DNA of 64,000 nt from SbD1 sp039679945 (GCA_039679945.1 JBDKTY010000187.1:1-64000); one strand, 5' to 3'; positions 18,385-28,810 are shown, counted from the stretch's first letter. Notes: generated from the sequence alone by a model not told the origin. Made by a program: numbers and translations.

Positions 18385-18608
18385 TTATGCTCTCCAATAC
18401 AAAAAATTACCGACACTCTGAATCATGAGGGGATACTATGAAGATCGGAAATTAACGCGGGGACTGAACTAAAATGTTGCGGGCGATACGTCTTAACGCG
18501 CAAATAGTTATCAATGGATTTTCCTTCCTCGTGCATTGCCGAAGTGTTGTTGATTTTCGTTATTACATCCGAGGTGTTTCGAACCCGTGTAAGTCTGCAT
18601 CGCTTCTG

Positions 18609-18641
18609 GAAAAAGCGCTTATAGGGCTGTTCACGCTTTTG
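18609..18641 (-). terminator. terminator of the RND pump operon
   Basis: Read on the minus strand, AAAAGCG pairs with CGCTTTT and runs into TTTTTCC, about 35-65 nt past the permease stop. The short stem makes it moderate. The rest of 18385-18675 holds nothing else recognisable. Confidence 0.5.
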
Positions 18642-18675
18642 TGACTTGCATACTCAGGCACAAACATCGTGCAAA

Positions 18676-21600
18676 TTAGCTGGTTGGCGTGATTGTCCGT
18701 TGTCCATAGGCCATATAATAAACAAGCGGAACAACAATGAGGGTGAACAGTGTGGAGACCGTTATGCCGAATATGAGAGCCCAGGCCAGTCCGGAGAAGA
18801 TCGGGTCCAGAGTGATGGGCCAGGCCGCAAGCATGGCGGCTAGCGAGGTCAGGAATATGGGGCGGGTCCTGAGCGCGCCGGCCTCTATTATGGAGCGTTC
18901 GATAGGTTTCCCCTCCTTTTTCCGTTCCTCCAGAAACTCGATCAGCAGGATCGAATTTCTCGTCGCGATTCCAGCAAGGGCTATCATTCCGATCATGGCG
19001 GTGGCCGTGAAGTAGATTGGATTATCCCAGCCTCCGATTTTTGGTCCGGACATCATATTGAGGACCCAAAAGCCGGGCAGAATACCGATTACCGAAAGCG
19101 GCAAGGCTATCAACTGAATAGCCGGAAGCAGGTAGCTCTGTGTCTGGTATAGAAGAAGAATATAGATTCCGAGGACTGCCACGCCGAATGCCATGCCGAG
19201 GTCCCTGAAGACTCTCAGGGTGATATCCCACTCGCCCTCCCCGGACCAGACAACGTCGAAGTTCCTCAAATCCGGATCGTCGGCCGTCCTGTCCTGTAGT
19301 GTCAATATCGCTTCCGGTGGAGGCAGCCCGGCTGTTTCGCCGAAAACATACACAACCGGCTTCAGGTTTTTGTGGTAAATGGGCTGATCGATGATCTCCC
19401 GTTCAAAGCCGCCGAGCTCGGAAAGAAAGACCCCCTGTCCGTCCTTCCCCTTGACGAGCAACTGGTTAAGGCCTGCCTCAAACGCCCGTTCCTCCCTGGG
19501 TAGTTGCAGTTTGAACCGCACCGGCAGAACCTGGTTGTCGAGACGTAGGGAACCGGGCATATTCCCCAGGACCATTCCCTGCAGAGTGTCCGCGATTACC
19601 TGGTCGTGTATTCCATGGAAGGCCGCCTTGTCGCGGTCTGTCCGAAATACCGTCTTGCGCTGGGCCGCAACCAGGATATCGTCGACATCCACGACCCCCG
19701 GTGTTGCTTCGAAGTGGGCGCGCACTTTTTTCGCCGCCGCGGCCTGCCGTGAATAGGGTTGACCGATATTCCCGTAAACTTCGGCAACCAGGGTGGAGAT
19801 GACCGGGGGGCCGGGAGGGCTCTCGACAATCTTTATATTTGCCCCGAATCGGGATGCAATTTCCGTGAGATCGTTTCGCAGTCGGAGGGCTATGGCGTGG
19901 CTTTGCTGGGCGCGCTGTTTCTTGCCGACAAGGTTAATCCGGAGGTCGGCCACGTATGAGCCCTGCCTCAGGTAGTAATGACGAACGAGTCCATTGAAAT
20001 CCATCGGGCTGGAGGTCCCGGTGTAGAGGGTTACATCGGTAACTTCCGGGACGCGGGCGAGGAAGTCCGCGATTGCATGGGCAGCGGCCTCGGTGCTCTC
20101 GAGAGTTGTCCCTCTCGGCATATCGATTACCACCTGGAGTTCGTTCTTGTTGTCGAAAGGAAGCATCTTGAGCGGAACGCGCTTGGACAGCACAAGCCAT
20201 ACGGCGAAGAGCAGCAGCAGGATGACGCCGCCTATGATGGTCCACTGAAGATTGCGCCGGTGGAATATGTTTTCCATTATCCTGCGGTAGATGCGGTAAA
20301 GTGTCGTCTCTTCAAGTCTGAAATGTCCCACGGAGGGATGGGTATAGACGCCTTTCAACACGTGCAATGAGAGCCACGGAGTGATGGTGAAAGCCACGAG
20401 CAGGCTCATCAGCATTGCAACGGGAACGTTGAGGGCCATGGGCGCCATGTAGGGGCCCATCATTCCCGTTATAAAGAACATCGGGATGAAGGAGATGATG
20501 ACGGCGAGCGTGGCGAGGATGATCGGAGGACGGACCTCGTTTACGGCGCTGACAACGGCATCTTCCGGCGGTTCCTCGCGCATTTCGAAATGACGGTGGA
20601 TGTTTTCAACGTCAACGATCGGATCGTCCACCACAAGTCCGAGAGACAGGATAAGCGCGAAGAGCGTGACGCGATTGATAGTATAGCCGAGCAGCATATT
20701 CAGCAGCAGGGTGAAGCTGAAAGTGACCGGTACGGCGAGCGCGATTATGAGGCCCTCGCGCCACCCGAGGGTATATGCAAGGAGAATTACGACGATGGCG
20801 ATCGCCACGACGAGTGCTTCAACCAGTTCATTTACTTTTTCATCCGCCGTTCTGCCGAAGTCTCTGGTTATCCTGAGCCACACCCCCTCGGGCAGCACCT
20901 CGCGGGCAAACCTTTCGCCCTCCGCGCGTACTTCCTCGGACACGCGCACGGCGTTTGTGCCCTTGCGCTTGGCAACCGCAACGGTTACGGACGGATAGTC
21001 CCTGAGTCGCTCGATTGAAGGGTCGAGCGGTTTTCCGTCCGAAGCCGGGTCAAGGTGCGTACCCGCCTTCTCGCCAAAAACGATGCGGGTATAACTCTCT
21101 GCTTCCGCGGGACCGTCCGTGACGGAGGCGACTTCCTTCAGATAAACCGGGCGCATGGCGTCGGTTTTAATAATCAGGTTTTCAATCTCATCCGCGGATT
21201 GAAAGAACCTCCCGGTATCGAGCCGCGCTTCTTCATTACCGGCGACAAGACTGCCGGATGGAAAGACTACATTTGCGGCGCGGAGAGCATCCCTGATTTC
21301 ATCGAGGCTGATTCCCCGACCGGCCATGCGCTGGGGCGAAAGCGTTATCGAGATCTGACGGGGCCGGCCGCCGACCAGGAAAGTACGCCCGGCATTCTTT
21401 ACGGCCTGAAGTTGGATCTCCAGTTCTTCGGCAAGCCGTCGCAGTTCAAAGTCGCTGTAGCGACTACTGTACAAGGTGAGACTGGTGATCGGGACCTCAT
21501 CGATTTCGACGGGTTTGATTATCCAGCCGGTGACTCCGGGCGGAACAAGGTCGGTATTGGCCTGGATCTTGTTGTGAAGTTTTACCCAACTCCGCTCGCG

Positions 21601-21921
21601 GTCCTCTCCGACGTAAAAGCGTACCGTGACCACTGCCTGCGAGGGATGGCTGGTGGAATAGATGTACTCCACGCCATCTATCTGGTAGAGGAGCTTCTCG
21701 AGTCGGGTCGAGACCTGGCGTTCGACCTCCCGCGCCGATGCGCCCGGCATGGAGATTATCACGTCGGCTATCGGGACAACAATTTGAGGATCTTCCTCGC
21801 GCGGTGTTACAAGCAGTGCGACAGTCCCAGCGATAAAGCTGATGAGTATCAGCAAAACGGAGAGGTTCCCCTTCAGGAAAGCACGGACAATGCGGGTCAT
21901 CCAGTTGTGGGTTCCGCTCAT
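18676..21921 (-). CDS. RND-family efflux permease (AcrB/HAE type)
   Basis: This 1081-aa inner-membrane proton antiporter is of the usual length, with a first transmembrane helix (LLILISFIAGTVALLV), a large periplasmic loop and a second half beginning after about residue 530. The proton-relay pair is in GLVVDDPIVDVENIHRH, and the PREEDPQI stretch replaces the usual SPREDP motif of heavy-duty RND pumps. It exports drugs, metals or lipids, and the substrate is not predictable. Its start codon overlaps the adaptor gene stop by 4 bp. No TolC-type outer-membrane channel is encoded nearby, so one must come from elsewhere in the genome. Confidence 0.92.
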   Translation of the reverse strand: MSGTHNWMTRIVRAFLKGNLSVLLILISFIAGTVALLVTPREEDPQIVVPIADVIISMPGASAREVERQVSTRLEKLLYQIDGVEYIYSTSHPSQAVVTVRFYVGEDRERSWVKLHNKIQANTDLVPPGVTGWIIKPVEIDEVPITSLTLYSSRYSDFELRRLAEELEIQLQAVKNAGRTFLVGGRPRQISITLSPQRMAGRGISLDEIRDALRAANVVFPSGSLVAGNEEARLDTGRFFQSADEIENLIIKTDAMRPVYLKEVASVTDGPAEAESYTRIVFGEKAGTHLDPASDGKPLDPSIERLRDYPSVTVAVAKRKGTNAVRVSEEVRAEGERFAREVLPEGVWLRITRDFGRTADEKVNELVEALVVAIAIVVILLAYTLGWREGLIIALAVPVTFSFTLLLNMLLGYTINRVTLFALILSLGLVVDDPIVDVENIHRHFEMREEPPEDAVVSAVNEVRPPIILATLAVIISFIPMFFITGMMGPYMAPMALNVPVAMLMSLLVAFTITPWLSLHVLKGVYTHPSVGHFRLEETTLYRIYRRIMENIFHRRNLQWTIIGGVILLLLFAVWLVLSKRVPLKMLPFDNKNELQVVIDMPRGTTLESTEAAAHAIADFLARVPEVTDVTLYTGTSSPMDFNGLVRHYYLRQGSYVADLRINLVGKKQRAQQSHAIALRLRNDLTEIASRFGANIKIVESPPGPPVISTLVAEVYGNIGQPYSRQAAAAKKVRAHFEATPGVVDVDDILVAAQRKTVFRTDRDKAAFHGIHDQVIADTLQGMVLGNMPGSLRLDNQVLPVRFKLQLPREERAFEAGLNQLLVKGKDGQGVFLSELGGFEREIIDQPIYHKNLKPVVYVFGETAGLPPPEAILTLQDRTADDPDLRNFDVVWSGEGEWDITLRVFRDLGMAFGVAVLGIYILLLYQTQSYLLPAIQLIALPLSVIGILPGFWVLNMMSGPKIGGWDNPIYFTATAMIGMIALAGIATRNSILLIEFLEERKKEGKPIERSIIEAGALRTRPIFLTSLAAMLAAWPITLDPIFSGLAWALIFGITVSTLFTLIVVPLVYYMAYGQRTITPTS

Positions 21922-23144
21922 GGGACCACAACCTCCTCGCCCTCCGAAAGGCCCGAGAGTATTTCCACGGTGGATTCATGCCGCCTGCCCAGTGTGACGA
22001 ATCGGCGTCGTGAATGTCCGTCTCCGTCAAGAACGTACAGGAAATAGAGCTGTCCGGTCTCTTGGACGGCCTCCCCGGGAACTGACAGGGCATGGTATTC
22101 GCCATGCGGGACCCTGAGCCTCCCGAACAGGCCATTAACGAGTTGTGGATCGGGAGAAAGACCGATCTTCACGAGGAAGGTCCGCGTGCCCGGATCGGAT
22201 TGTGGCACGATTTCGCGCAGGATCCCTGTAAAGGATCTGTGCAAAGCATCGATTTCGACTTCGAGTTGCTGCCCCCGGTGAAGATAAACGAGGAGAGACT
22301 CGGGGATGGAAGCATGGAACTCTGGCTGCAGACTGGTCTCAACAAGGAAGAGGGATTGGCCGGGCAGGGCCATATCGCCCGCATTCGTCAGCTTCTTTAT
22401 GAGTCTGCCGCTGAATGGGGCATGTATGCGCGTGTAGGTCAGCATCGTTTTGACCTCTTCCATTGCGGCCCTTGCAGTCTCTCTCTGAGCCTCCATTCTC
22501 TCGATCTCGCTTTTGGCGGCCTGTGCATCTTCCGAGACAGCCTTGAGCTGGGCGTCACTCACTTCTTTCTGAGCCCGTATGTGATCGAGTTGCTGGGGTG
22601 TCGCCACACTTTGGTCCGCGAGGTTGCGGATGCGGTGGAAATCCGATGACGCCTTGACACTGTTTGCCCGGGCGCTTTCAGTTTGCGCCCGGGTGGAAGC
22701 AAGCCGGGCCCTGGCGGTTTCAATGCCCCGCTCGGCCGCGGACAGTTGGGTCTCGGCCTGGCGCAGACGGGCCTTGATTTCACGGTCATCCAATATGGCA
22801 AGCAGGGTAGGGGTGGAGGCTCCGTCTCCGCCAGCGATAACATCGCCCTCGCGCGCGAGCACTTCCTTCACCTGGGCGGTGATTCGGCTGGCTATCTGAG
22901 CTTCGAGGCGCGCGCGGACCGATCCCGCATGCTCAAGGATGAGCGGATAGGCCGCTTTTTGGGCTTTCCAGGTTTTGAGGGCCGCCGGCCCGTTTTTTTC
23001 AATGGGTGGGCCGGGCTGTATCTTTTTGTGGAAAACACCGGAGAGCCACATCATGAGCACCAGGAGGAGAACCAGAACCCCCAAGGCTTTTAGGGCTTCG
23101 TGCACTATTTTGGGAGGAATTTCCCTCGGAAACTTAAAACCCAT
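21918..23144 (-). CDS. RND periplasmic adaptor (membrane fusion protein)
   Basis: This 408-aa protein has an N-terminal membrane anchor (ALGVLVLLLVLMMWLSGVF, residues 17-35). It then shows the barrel-sandwich lipoyl half (VRARLEAQIASRITAQVKEVLAREGD), a long coiled-coil hairpin (about 125-235), and the returning lipoyl half (THAPFSGRL-like RIHAPFSGRLIKKLTNAGDM). A beta-barrel and membrane-proximal domain end it. It bridges the permease at 18676-21921 to an outer-membrane channel. It is translated first in the operon and overlaps the permease start by 4 bp. Confidence 0.92.
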   Translation of the reverse strand: MGFKFPREIPPKIVHEALKALGVLVLLLVLMMWLSGVFHKKIQPGPPIEKNGPAALKTWKAQKAAYPLILEHAGSVRARLEAQIASRITAQVKEVLAREGDVIAGGDGASTPTLLAILDDREIKARLRQAETQLSAAERGIETARARLASTRAQTESARANSVKASSDFHRIRNLADQSVATPQQLDHIRAQKEVSDAQLKAVSEDAQAAKSEIERMEAQRETARAAMEEVKTMLTYTRIHAPFSGRLIKKLTNAGDMALPGQSLFLVETSLQPEFHASIPESLLVYLHRGQQLEVEIDALHRSFTGILREIVPQSDPGTRTFLVKIGLSPDPQLVNGLFGRLRVPHGEYHALSVPGEAVQETGQLYFLYVLDGDGHSRRRFVTLGRRHESTVEILSGLSEGEEVVVP

Positions 23145-23540
23145 GTGGACCTCTTCCCGGCTGAGACTAAAAGAAATGATCGGTGCTGGTGAGCTAGTAT
23201 TTTCTTAAGACCAGTCAGTGCCGGAGGTCAACCCAAATTTCGGCGAACCGCGAGCGCCCCGGCATTTATTTCTGATAACAGCCCCAAGGATCAATCCCGC
23301 ATATCGTGCCATGGCTGCGCGGCGGTCGGAAAAGATCCACCAGTGAGGCTCGGGGAGCGAGGCTGAAGGAAACTGGTATTCGGTGAAACAAAGGGGACGG
23401 GTCCGCGGATAGCCAGGTGCTGATCACGCCATAGCCTTTTTCCGTGTGCAAAAGCCGCGGAAGGTGTTATTTACCTGCCCGCATCGACGGATTGTTCACA
23501 CTGACTCAGCCACGGAATAATTGCCATACGGGATTCTATT
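23145..23540. other. 396-bp region between divergent transporter genes
   Basis: It must carry the promoters of the RND operon (minus) and the MFS gene (plus). No regulator gene, palindrome or RNA was recognised. Confidence 0.4.
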
Positions 23541-24701
23541 ATGACGAATCAGAACACGCCGAGCACCTGGAGAGTTCTCCCCATCTCGCTCGCTCATCTC
23601 ACAAATGACTGGTACATGAACTACATCCAGACTCTCCTGCCCTTCATGGTGGCGGGGGGGCTTGCTGTAAGCAAGGGAGCCTTTCTGGTCTCCGCGTTCA
23701 CGATCACATCATCGATTCTCCAGCCTCTCACCGGTTACCTTGTCGATCAGAAAAGCCAAAAGTGGCTGGTATACGTCGGAACCCTTTGGATGGCGGTGCT
23801 TTTAAGCCTTTTGGGCATTCTCACGAACTATCCACTTGCCATTGTTGTCGTCGCGCTGGCGGGAATTGGAACGGCGGCGTTTCACCCGCAGGCGTCCGCC
23901 ATGGTGACGGCTGTCAGCGGCACGAAAAAGGGACTTTTTCAGGCACTCTTCGTGACCTCCGGAAATATCGGCTGGGCGCTTACTCCCCTCATTGCGGTAC
24001 CGTTTGTGCAAAAGTACGGAATGGAACTCACGCCGGTGTTCGCGGTGCCAGGAATCGTAATAGCCCTGCTGCTTCGTTTCACGGTGCCAAGGCAACCGGA
24101 ACAAAAGAAGAAGGGGCCGCAACCTCCTCTCTGGAGCACAATAAAGCCGGTCTGGGTCGATTTGACCAAGATAGTGGCAGTGGTAGCGTTCCGGTCGCTG
24201 GCTTATTTCAGCCTTGTTACTTTCCTGCCGCTCTACTTTCAGAAGCAGGGAGTCACGCTTATCAGTGGAAGCCGCCTTCTTTTTCTTATGCTCTTCATGG
24301 GAGCCATGGGCGGACTCGTGGGAGGCTATCTCTCGGACCTGTTCGGAAGAAAGTCGGTCATCGTGGGGTCGCTGGTGCTGGCCACGCCTCTGTTCTATTT
24401 CTTCCTGCATACGGACGGCCCCTTGAGCTATGTGCTCCTGGCCGCCGCCGGCGCAACTCTTCTGGCTTCCTTTTCCGTCACGGTCGTAGTCGCCCAGGAA
24501 GTCATATCGAAGAATGCCGCAATGGCGGCGGGACTCATGCTTGGCTTTGGAATCGGCATTGGCGGTCTGGGGGTCAGCGTGATGGGACTGGTTGTGGAGT
24601 ACGCGGGCATCAACCTTGCCATCCACCTGCTCATCTTCATGCCCCTGGTGGCGGGGCTTTTGGGTCTCAGCCTGCGGGGACGGCAGGTCGCGGCCATGTG
24701 A
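23541..24701 (+). CDS. MFS exporter, fosmidomycin-resistance (Fsr) family
   Basis: This 386-aa protein has 12 predicted membrane helices. Family signatures are the start of the first helix (LPISLAHLTNDWYMNYIQTLLPFM), GIGTAAFHPQASAMV in the fifth segment and GNIGWALTPLIAVP. Fsr in E. coli exports fosmidomycin; natural substrates of the family are unknown. The central loop is QPEQKKKGPQ. It stands alone, with a divergent RND operon upstream, giving a small efflux locus. The ATG at 23541 has no strong ribosome site. Confidence 0.85.
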   Translation: MTNQNTPSTWRVLPISLAHLTNDWYMNYIQTLLPFMVAGGLAVSKGAFLVSAFTITSSILQPLTGYLVDQKSQKWLVYVGTLWMAVLLSLLGILTNYPLAIVVVALAGIGTAAFHPQASAMVTAVSGTKKGLFQALFVTSGNIGWALTPLIAVPFVQKYGMELTPVFAVPGIVIALLLRFTVPRQPEQKKKGPQPPLWSTIKPVWVDLTKIVAVVAFRSLAYFSLVTFLPLYFQKQGVTLISGSRLLFLMLFMGAMGGLVGGYLSDLFGRKSVIVGSLVLATPLFYFFLHTDGPLSYVLLAAAGATLLASFSVTVVVAQEVISKNAAMAAGLMLGFGIGIGGLGVSVMGLVVEYAGINLAIHLLIFMPLVAGLLGLSLRGRQVAAM

Positions 24702-25272
24702 TTCAGGGCAGCGGCGTTGCCCTGGCGAGCCTTGAGCGTACTTCCGGGTCATGGGCGTGGCTGGTACCACGCAGACTGGTTGGTTCTGAAGATATTGCTT
24801 TGCGGGCTCAAAAAGGCGGGGGCATAATTCCCTCACCCTCCCCTGGGATTGCGCCACGCGCGCAATCCGCGGCCGTCTGATCGCCCGGTGTCCGCAATGC
24901 CATAACGAGTTGCGTGTCGGCGAAGGAGGTGTGGGAAACTCGTCTTTCCTCGCACTTAATAAGCCATTCGATTCCGCGCCATGCCTTGTCGGAGCGTCTT
25001 TGGCCATACAGGCCGTGCCCTGCCACCGGTATACTTCTGCGCTTCACCGCGGCGGTATGCCTTGTCGAAGCGGCATTAGGGCGAGTAGCCCGCATTATTC
25101 ATGGCCTTCCAGGCGGAAGCGCATAAACTATAGTATTTACCACTGGTTACCTGGATTTCTTGCCGCAACATCGACCGACAGTGTGTTATCAGCCCATAAT
25201 CGCCTCAGGCCCTGAGCGCCGCATCCGCATTGGGCTTGATGGTCCTGGCGTGCAATTCACGAATAATGCGGG
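24702..25272. other. 571-bp intergenic region between convergent genes
   Basis: No coding frame survives inspection. The only pattern seen is an imperfect repeat of ATGCCTTGTCGRAGCG, once near 24980 and again near 25058. No strong terminator was found. Confidence 0.35.
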
Positions 25273-26580
25273 TTAGAGATTGTAGCCTACCTCGCCGTGA
25301 AGCTCCTTATCCAGGCCCATGTGTTCCTCCTCCACACCGACCCTGAGCCCCATCGTCATATCCAGAATCCGGCAAATCGCATAGGTGCCCAGGAAGCAGT
25401 AGAGGGCCGTCGCGAGGACCCCGATCAACTGAACCATGAATTGTCCAGAGTTGCCGGTAATCAGACCGGCCCCTCCCACCGTTGCGAAAAGACCCGCGCC
25501 CAGGGTGCCCCAGACACCCCCGATCCCATGGACTCCAACGACGTCCAGCGAATCGTCATAGTCGAATCTGAACTTCATCCTCACGCCATAGAAGCAGATA
25601 ACCCCCGCAACGAGCCCGATGACGATCGCCCATCCCGGAGTGATAAATCCCGAAGCCGGGGTAACCGATCCCAGTCCGGCAACGACGCCGGATGCAAAGC
25701 CGAGCGCGCTCGGCTTTTTCACTACCACCCATTCCATCACCATCCATGAGCACGATCCCGCGGCGGCGGCAACCATGGTTGTGGTGAAGGCAAGAACGGC
25801 GGTCGAGTTGGCGGCGAGGGCGCTGCCGGCATTGAATCCAAACCATCCGAACCACAGGAGCCCAACCCCCAGCAGCGTGAGTGTGAGATTGTGCGGCACA
25901 AACATCTCGCTTGGAAATCCCTTGCGCTTTCTGATTAGCATGGCCACGGCGAGAGCGGACACTCCAGCGGAAAGATGGACCACCAGACCTCCCGCGAAGT
26001 CGAGCACCCCCATTTTCTGGAGCCACCCGCCACCCCAGATCCAATGCGTGAGCGGATCATAAATGAGGAACGCCCACAGAAGGATAAAAACGACATAGGT
26101 GCTGAATTTCATGCGTTCCGCGATGGCCCCGCTGATCAGGGCCGGCGTGATAATCGCGAACATCCCCTGGAACATCACGAACGCATAGGTCGGGATTGTG
26201 CCCGTCAGGGAATCCACGCCCATTCCCAGCAGCATGAATTGGCTCAAGTCGCCGATAAAAGCATTTCCGGGACCAAAGGACAGGGAGTATCCGAACACGA
26301 TCCACTGGAGCGCAAGAACGCCGAGGGCAACGAATGAATGCATGAGAGAATTGAGCACGTTTTTGCGCTGAACCATGCCGCCGTAGAAGAGGGCAAGACC
26401 CGGCAGCATGAGCATCACCATGGCTGAAGAAACCATTACCCATGCAGTATCGGCGGGATTCATTACCGCCGCATCGGCCGCCCGGACGACGTCGGATGCG
26501 CGGAAAAGCGACGATAAAACCACGGTGAGGGTAAAGAGGAGACGGACCGAAGACTTCCTGAATATACCGGCAAACGACAT
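25273..26580 (-). CDS. amt: ammonium transporter (Amt family), first copy
   Basis: This 435-aa membrane protein starts at the ATG 26580 (GGAGA 7 nt upstream); the frame is open to 26673 but homology begins with the signal peptide. The signal segment ends near VVRAAD. Eleven helices follow, with DTAWVMVSSAMVMLMLPGLALFYGGMVQRKNVLN, the pore-histidine motifs VVHLSAGVSAL and VVGVHGIGGVWGTLGAG, and FGPGNAFIGD. It conducts ammonium or ammonia across the inner membrane. It ends with ELHGEVGYNL, nearly the same as the second copy (ELHGEVGYTF), so the pair are paralogues. It has no P-II gene beside it. Confidence 0.93.
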   Translation of the reverse strand: MSFAGIFRKSSVRLLFTLTVVLSSLFRASDVVRAADAAVMNPADTAWVMVSSAMVMLMLPGLALFYGGMVQRKNVLNSLMHSFVALGVLALQWIVFGYSLSFGPGNAFIGDLSQFMLLGMGVDSLTGTIPTYAFVMFQGMFAIITPALISGAIAERMKFSTYVVFILLWAFLIYDPLTHWIWGGGWLQKMGVLDFAGGLVVHLSAGVSALAVAMLIRKRKGFPSEMFVPHNLTLTLLGVGLLWFGWFGFNAGSALAANSTAVLAFTTTMVAAAAGSCSWMVMEWVVVKKPSALGFASGVVAGLGSVTPASGFITPGWAIVIGLVAGVICFYGVRMKFRFDYDDSLDVVGVHGIGGVWGTLGAGLFATVGGAGLITGNSGQFMVQLIGVLATALYCFLGTYAICRILDMTMGLRVGVEEEHMGLDKELHGEVGYNL

Positions 26581-27281
26581 GTAATTCTCCAGATAATAAA
26601 TTGTTGGGATATGGATGGATGAACAGGCACTCCGGCGGGAGCAAGCTGCATACCATTGGACTCGATTATGCAACCATATGGAATTAATTGATATTTAGCT
26701 CATACGCAAAATTTGGAACCCAGGATTCAGCACAATTTTGTTTTTTGATCGTGGAGAATCGGGTTAGCTGGGACGTTTTTGTACTGGATGGAATCAAAAA
26801 TCAGTATGCGCGTTACAATAAGCGTATACAAATCTCATCCGGGGCTGGCATTCATTCAAAATTGACATGAATTATCGCGGCATGCGGTCTGATTGATGCC
26901 CGCGTTTTCGTAAGAAGCGACAATTATGTGCGATCGTGCTGGAGAGGAGAGCCGGGAAATATAGTTGGGGCTGGACCGATACATGATAAGATCCGATCCG
27001 ACTGTCTTCGCTTTCATCCAAAAGATGGGGCGGACAAAGAATATCGTGTGTTGGTTTCGCCCGAGCTTATGGACTGGATCGCGTGACCAAACAGTGTCTT
27101 CGGGGCTCACAAAACAGTTGGAAACGATGTTCCAAGGTGATATTTACCTGCCGAACTTGTCGGGTGAGCGGCATACCGCATGGCGTGGGCGCCGTATATT
27201 GCCCGGGGAGCGGCGGGGCAACAATGGTCACGAGGGCGATGGCCACGAAATTGTACACTTGATTCTGACTGGAAGAAGACA
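26581..27281. other. 701-bp region between divergent amt and uppP
   Basis: It should hold both promoters. A search by eye for -24/-12 elements on the minus strand found none with correct spacing. No RNA gene or small coding gene is supported. Confidence 0.4.
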
Positions 27282-28127
27282 ATGGGACTGCTTGAAGGAA
27301 TTCTCCTGGGAATTATACAGGGATTGACCGAGTTTTTGCCGATCAGCAGCACGGCACATTTGACTATTGCAGGGAAATGGCTCGGCCTGATCGATCCCAA
27401 CCGCCCGGAAAGTTGGACCGCCTTTATCGCGGTGATACAACTCGGTACTCTTATTGCCGTTCTTGTCTATTTTCTCCGGGATGTGCTGGAGATCACCGTC
27501 TCCTTTGTCGCCGAAAATATTGTCAGCCGAACCAGGTTCCAACACCAGAGCCTACAGGCAAAGCTCGGGTGGTATGTGATCCTGGGTTCCATACCCATCG
27601 CGGTTATAGGCCTTGCGTTCAAAAAAGCCATCGAGGGTCACCTCACGAAGAGTCTTACACTCATATCCATCACACTGATCGTGCTCGCGGTCTTTCTCGC
27701 GATCGCCGAAGTGACCGGACGCTTCAGGAAAGACCTCAGGAAGATGTCAATACTCGACGCGGTTCTCATTGGATTCGCGCAGGCGCTTGCGCTCATTCCG
27801 GGGTCGTCGCGATCCGGCACGACCATCACGGCGGGTCTATTCCTGGGAATGACTCGGGAGAGTGCGGCGCGCTTCTCATTTCTTCTGAGCATGCCCGCCG
27901 TCTTTGCGAGCGGACTGCTGGAGTTCAAGGAGAGCCTGCACCTGATGCCGTCCCAGGACCTGATGATACTCTTTGCTGGTACGGCGGCCGCGGCGGTTAG
28001 CGGCTATGCCACCATCGCGTTCCTGCTGAAGTTCTTGAAAACCCACAGCACGTTTGTCTTCGTATCCTACCGGATAGCGCTTGGCCTGTTCCTGATATTT
28101 TTCGCCAAATACTTTAATTTGCTGTAG
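27282..28127 (+). CDS. uppP: undecaprenyl-diphosphatase (UppP/BacA)
   Basis: This 281-aa integral membrane enzyme dephosphorylates undecaprenyl diphosphate to recycle the lipid carrier for peptidoglycan and other envelope polymers. It also confers bacitracin resistance. Catalytic motifs are present: GIIQGLTEFLPISSTAHL (glutamate-rich motif, residues 10-27) and the phosphate-binding PGSSRSGTTI with ARFSFLLSMPAV. The start at ATG 27282 is chosen because homology starts with MGLLEGILLG; upstream in-frame codons to 27180 are non-homologous. It lies between two ammonium transporter loci without obvious functional link. Confidence 0.92.
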   Translation: MGLLEGILLGIIQGLTEFLPISSTAHLTIAGKWLGLIDPNRPESWTAFIAVIQLGTLIAVLVYFLRDVLEITVSFVAENIVSRTRFQHQSLQAKLGWYVILGSIPIAVIGLAFKKAIEGHLTKSLTLISITLIVLAVFLAIAEVTGRFRKDLRKMSILDAVLIGFAQALALIPGSSRSGTTITAGLFLGMTRESAARFSFLLSMPAVFASGLLEFKESLHLMPSQDLMILFAGTAAAAVSGYATIAFLLKFLKTHSTFVFVSYRIALGLFLIFFAKYFNLL

Positions 28128-28471
28128 TTATTTTGGCGAAAATTATGGAATCAATTCTTCCGTTTTCCCACGGAGTGCACGCTCTGTAACAAAATTGTTT
28201 CCTTTTTTCTTGCCAAAGTAAAATCCTCTACAAACTTGTCTAGTTTGGCACTCCGCCGACATGCACCCCTTCGCTTTTAGTACCTAAAATTACATAATAC
28301 ATTCAATGCCTTAGAGATATGCTCCGAGAAGGGTACCTGTTTGGCATGTGCTTTGGACTTAAGGCTTCCCGTCGCACGTGACGCACATCGCTTTTCATTG
28401 TGAAACCCGAGGGGAGAAGAAACAGGGGCTAAAGCTCAAAGACACTCAACTACAGGTGGAGGTGCTCGGAA
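28128..28471. other. 344-bp leader region of the glnK-amtB operon
   Basis: It contains a weak -24/-12 look-alike at 28342-28357 (TGGCAT, five bases, TTGGA), in which the critical GC of the -12 box is GG. Such operons are often RpoN-dependent, but this match alone is not convincing. No riboswitch was seen. Confidence 0.3.
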
Positions 28472-28810
28472 ATGATCAAAATAGAAGCAGTCATAAAACC
28501 ATTTCGGCTCAATGAGGTCCAGGAAGCCCTCACGACCCTGGGAATTCAGGGTATGACAGTAAGTGAAGTCAAGGGTTTCGGACGTCAGAAGGGGCATGTG
28601 GAACTCTACAGGGGCGCTGAATACGTCGTCAATTTTGTTCCTAAGCTTCTGATCATGACGGTCGTTCCGGATGATCTGGCGGACAAGGCGGTTGAGGCGA
28701 TTCAGAAGGCCGCGTTTACCGGCAAGATTGGTGACGGCAAGATCTTTCTTTCGGCTATCAGTGAGGCGGTTCGTATTCGAACAAAGGAGACTGGAAGCGA
28801 CGCGCTCTAG
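28472..28810 (+). CDS. glnK: nitrogen regulatory protein P-II (GlnK/GlnB)
   Basis: This 112-aa trimeric signal protein senses 2-oxoglutarate and ATP/ADP and blocks the ammonium channel when nitrogen is plentiful. The T-loop reads GFGRQKGHVELYRGAEYVV, with the uridylylation tyrosine Y51 in ELYRGAEY. The B-loop TGKIGDGKIF and C-loop RIRTKE are intact. The length is the family norm. It is 29 bp upstream of an amtB gene, the classic glnK-amtB pairing, so the symbol glnK is preferred to glnB on context. Confidence 0.95.
   Translation: MIKIEAVIKPFRLNEVQEALTTLGIQGMTVSEVKGFGRQKGHVELYRGAEYVVNFVPKLLIMTVVPDDLADKAVEAIQKAAFTGKIGDGKIFLSAISEAVRIRTKETGSDAL

Noticed and set aside
23762..25007. Overlapping frames on both strands across the MFS gene
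   Set aside because: Out-of-frame readings of a hydrophobic transporter gene, with no homology.
28342..28357. Possible sigma-54 promoter before glnK
   Set aside because: The essential GC of the -12 element is GG; kept only as a weak note in the intergenic entry.
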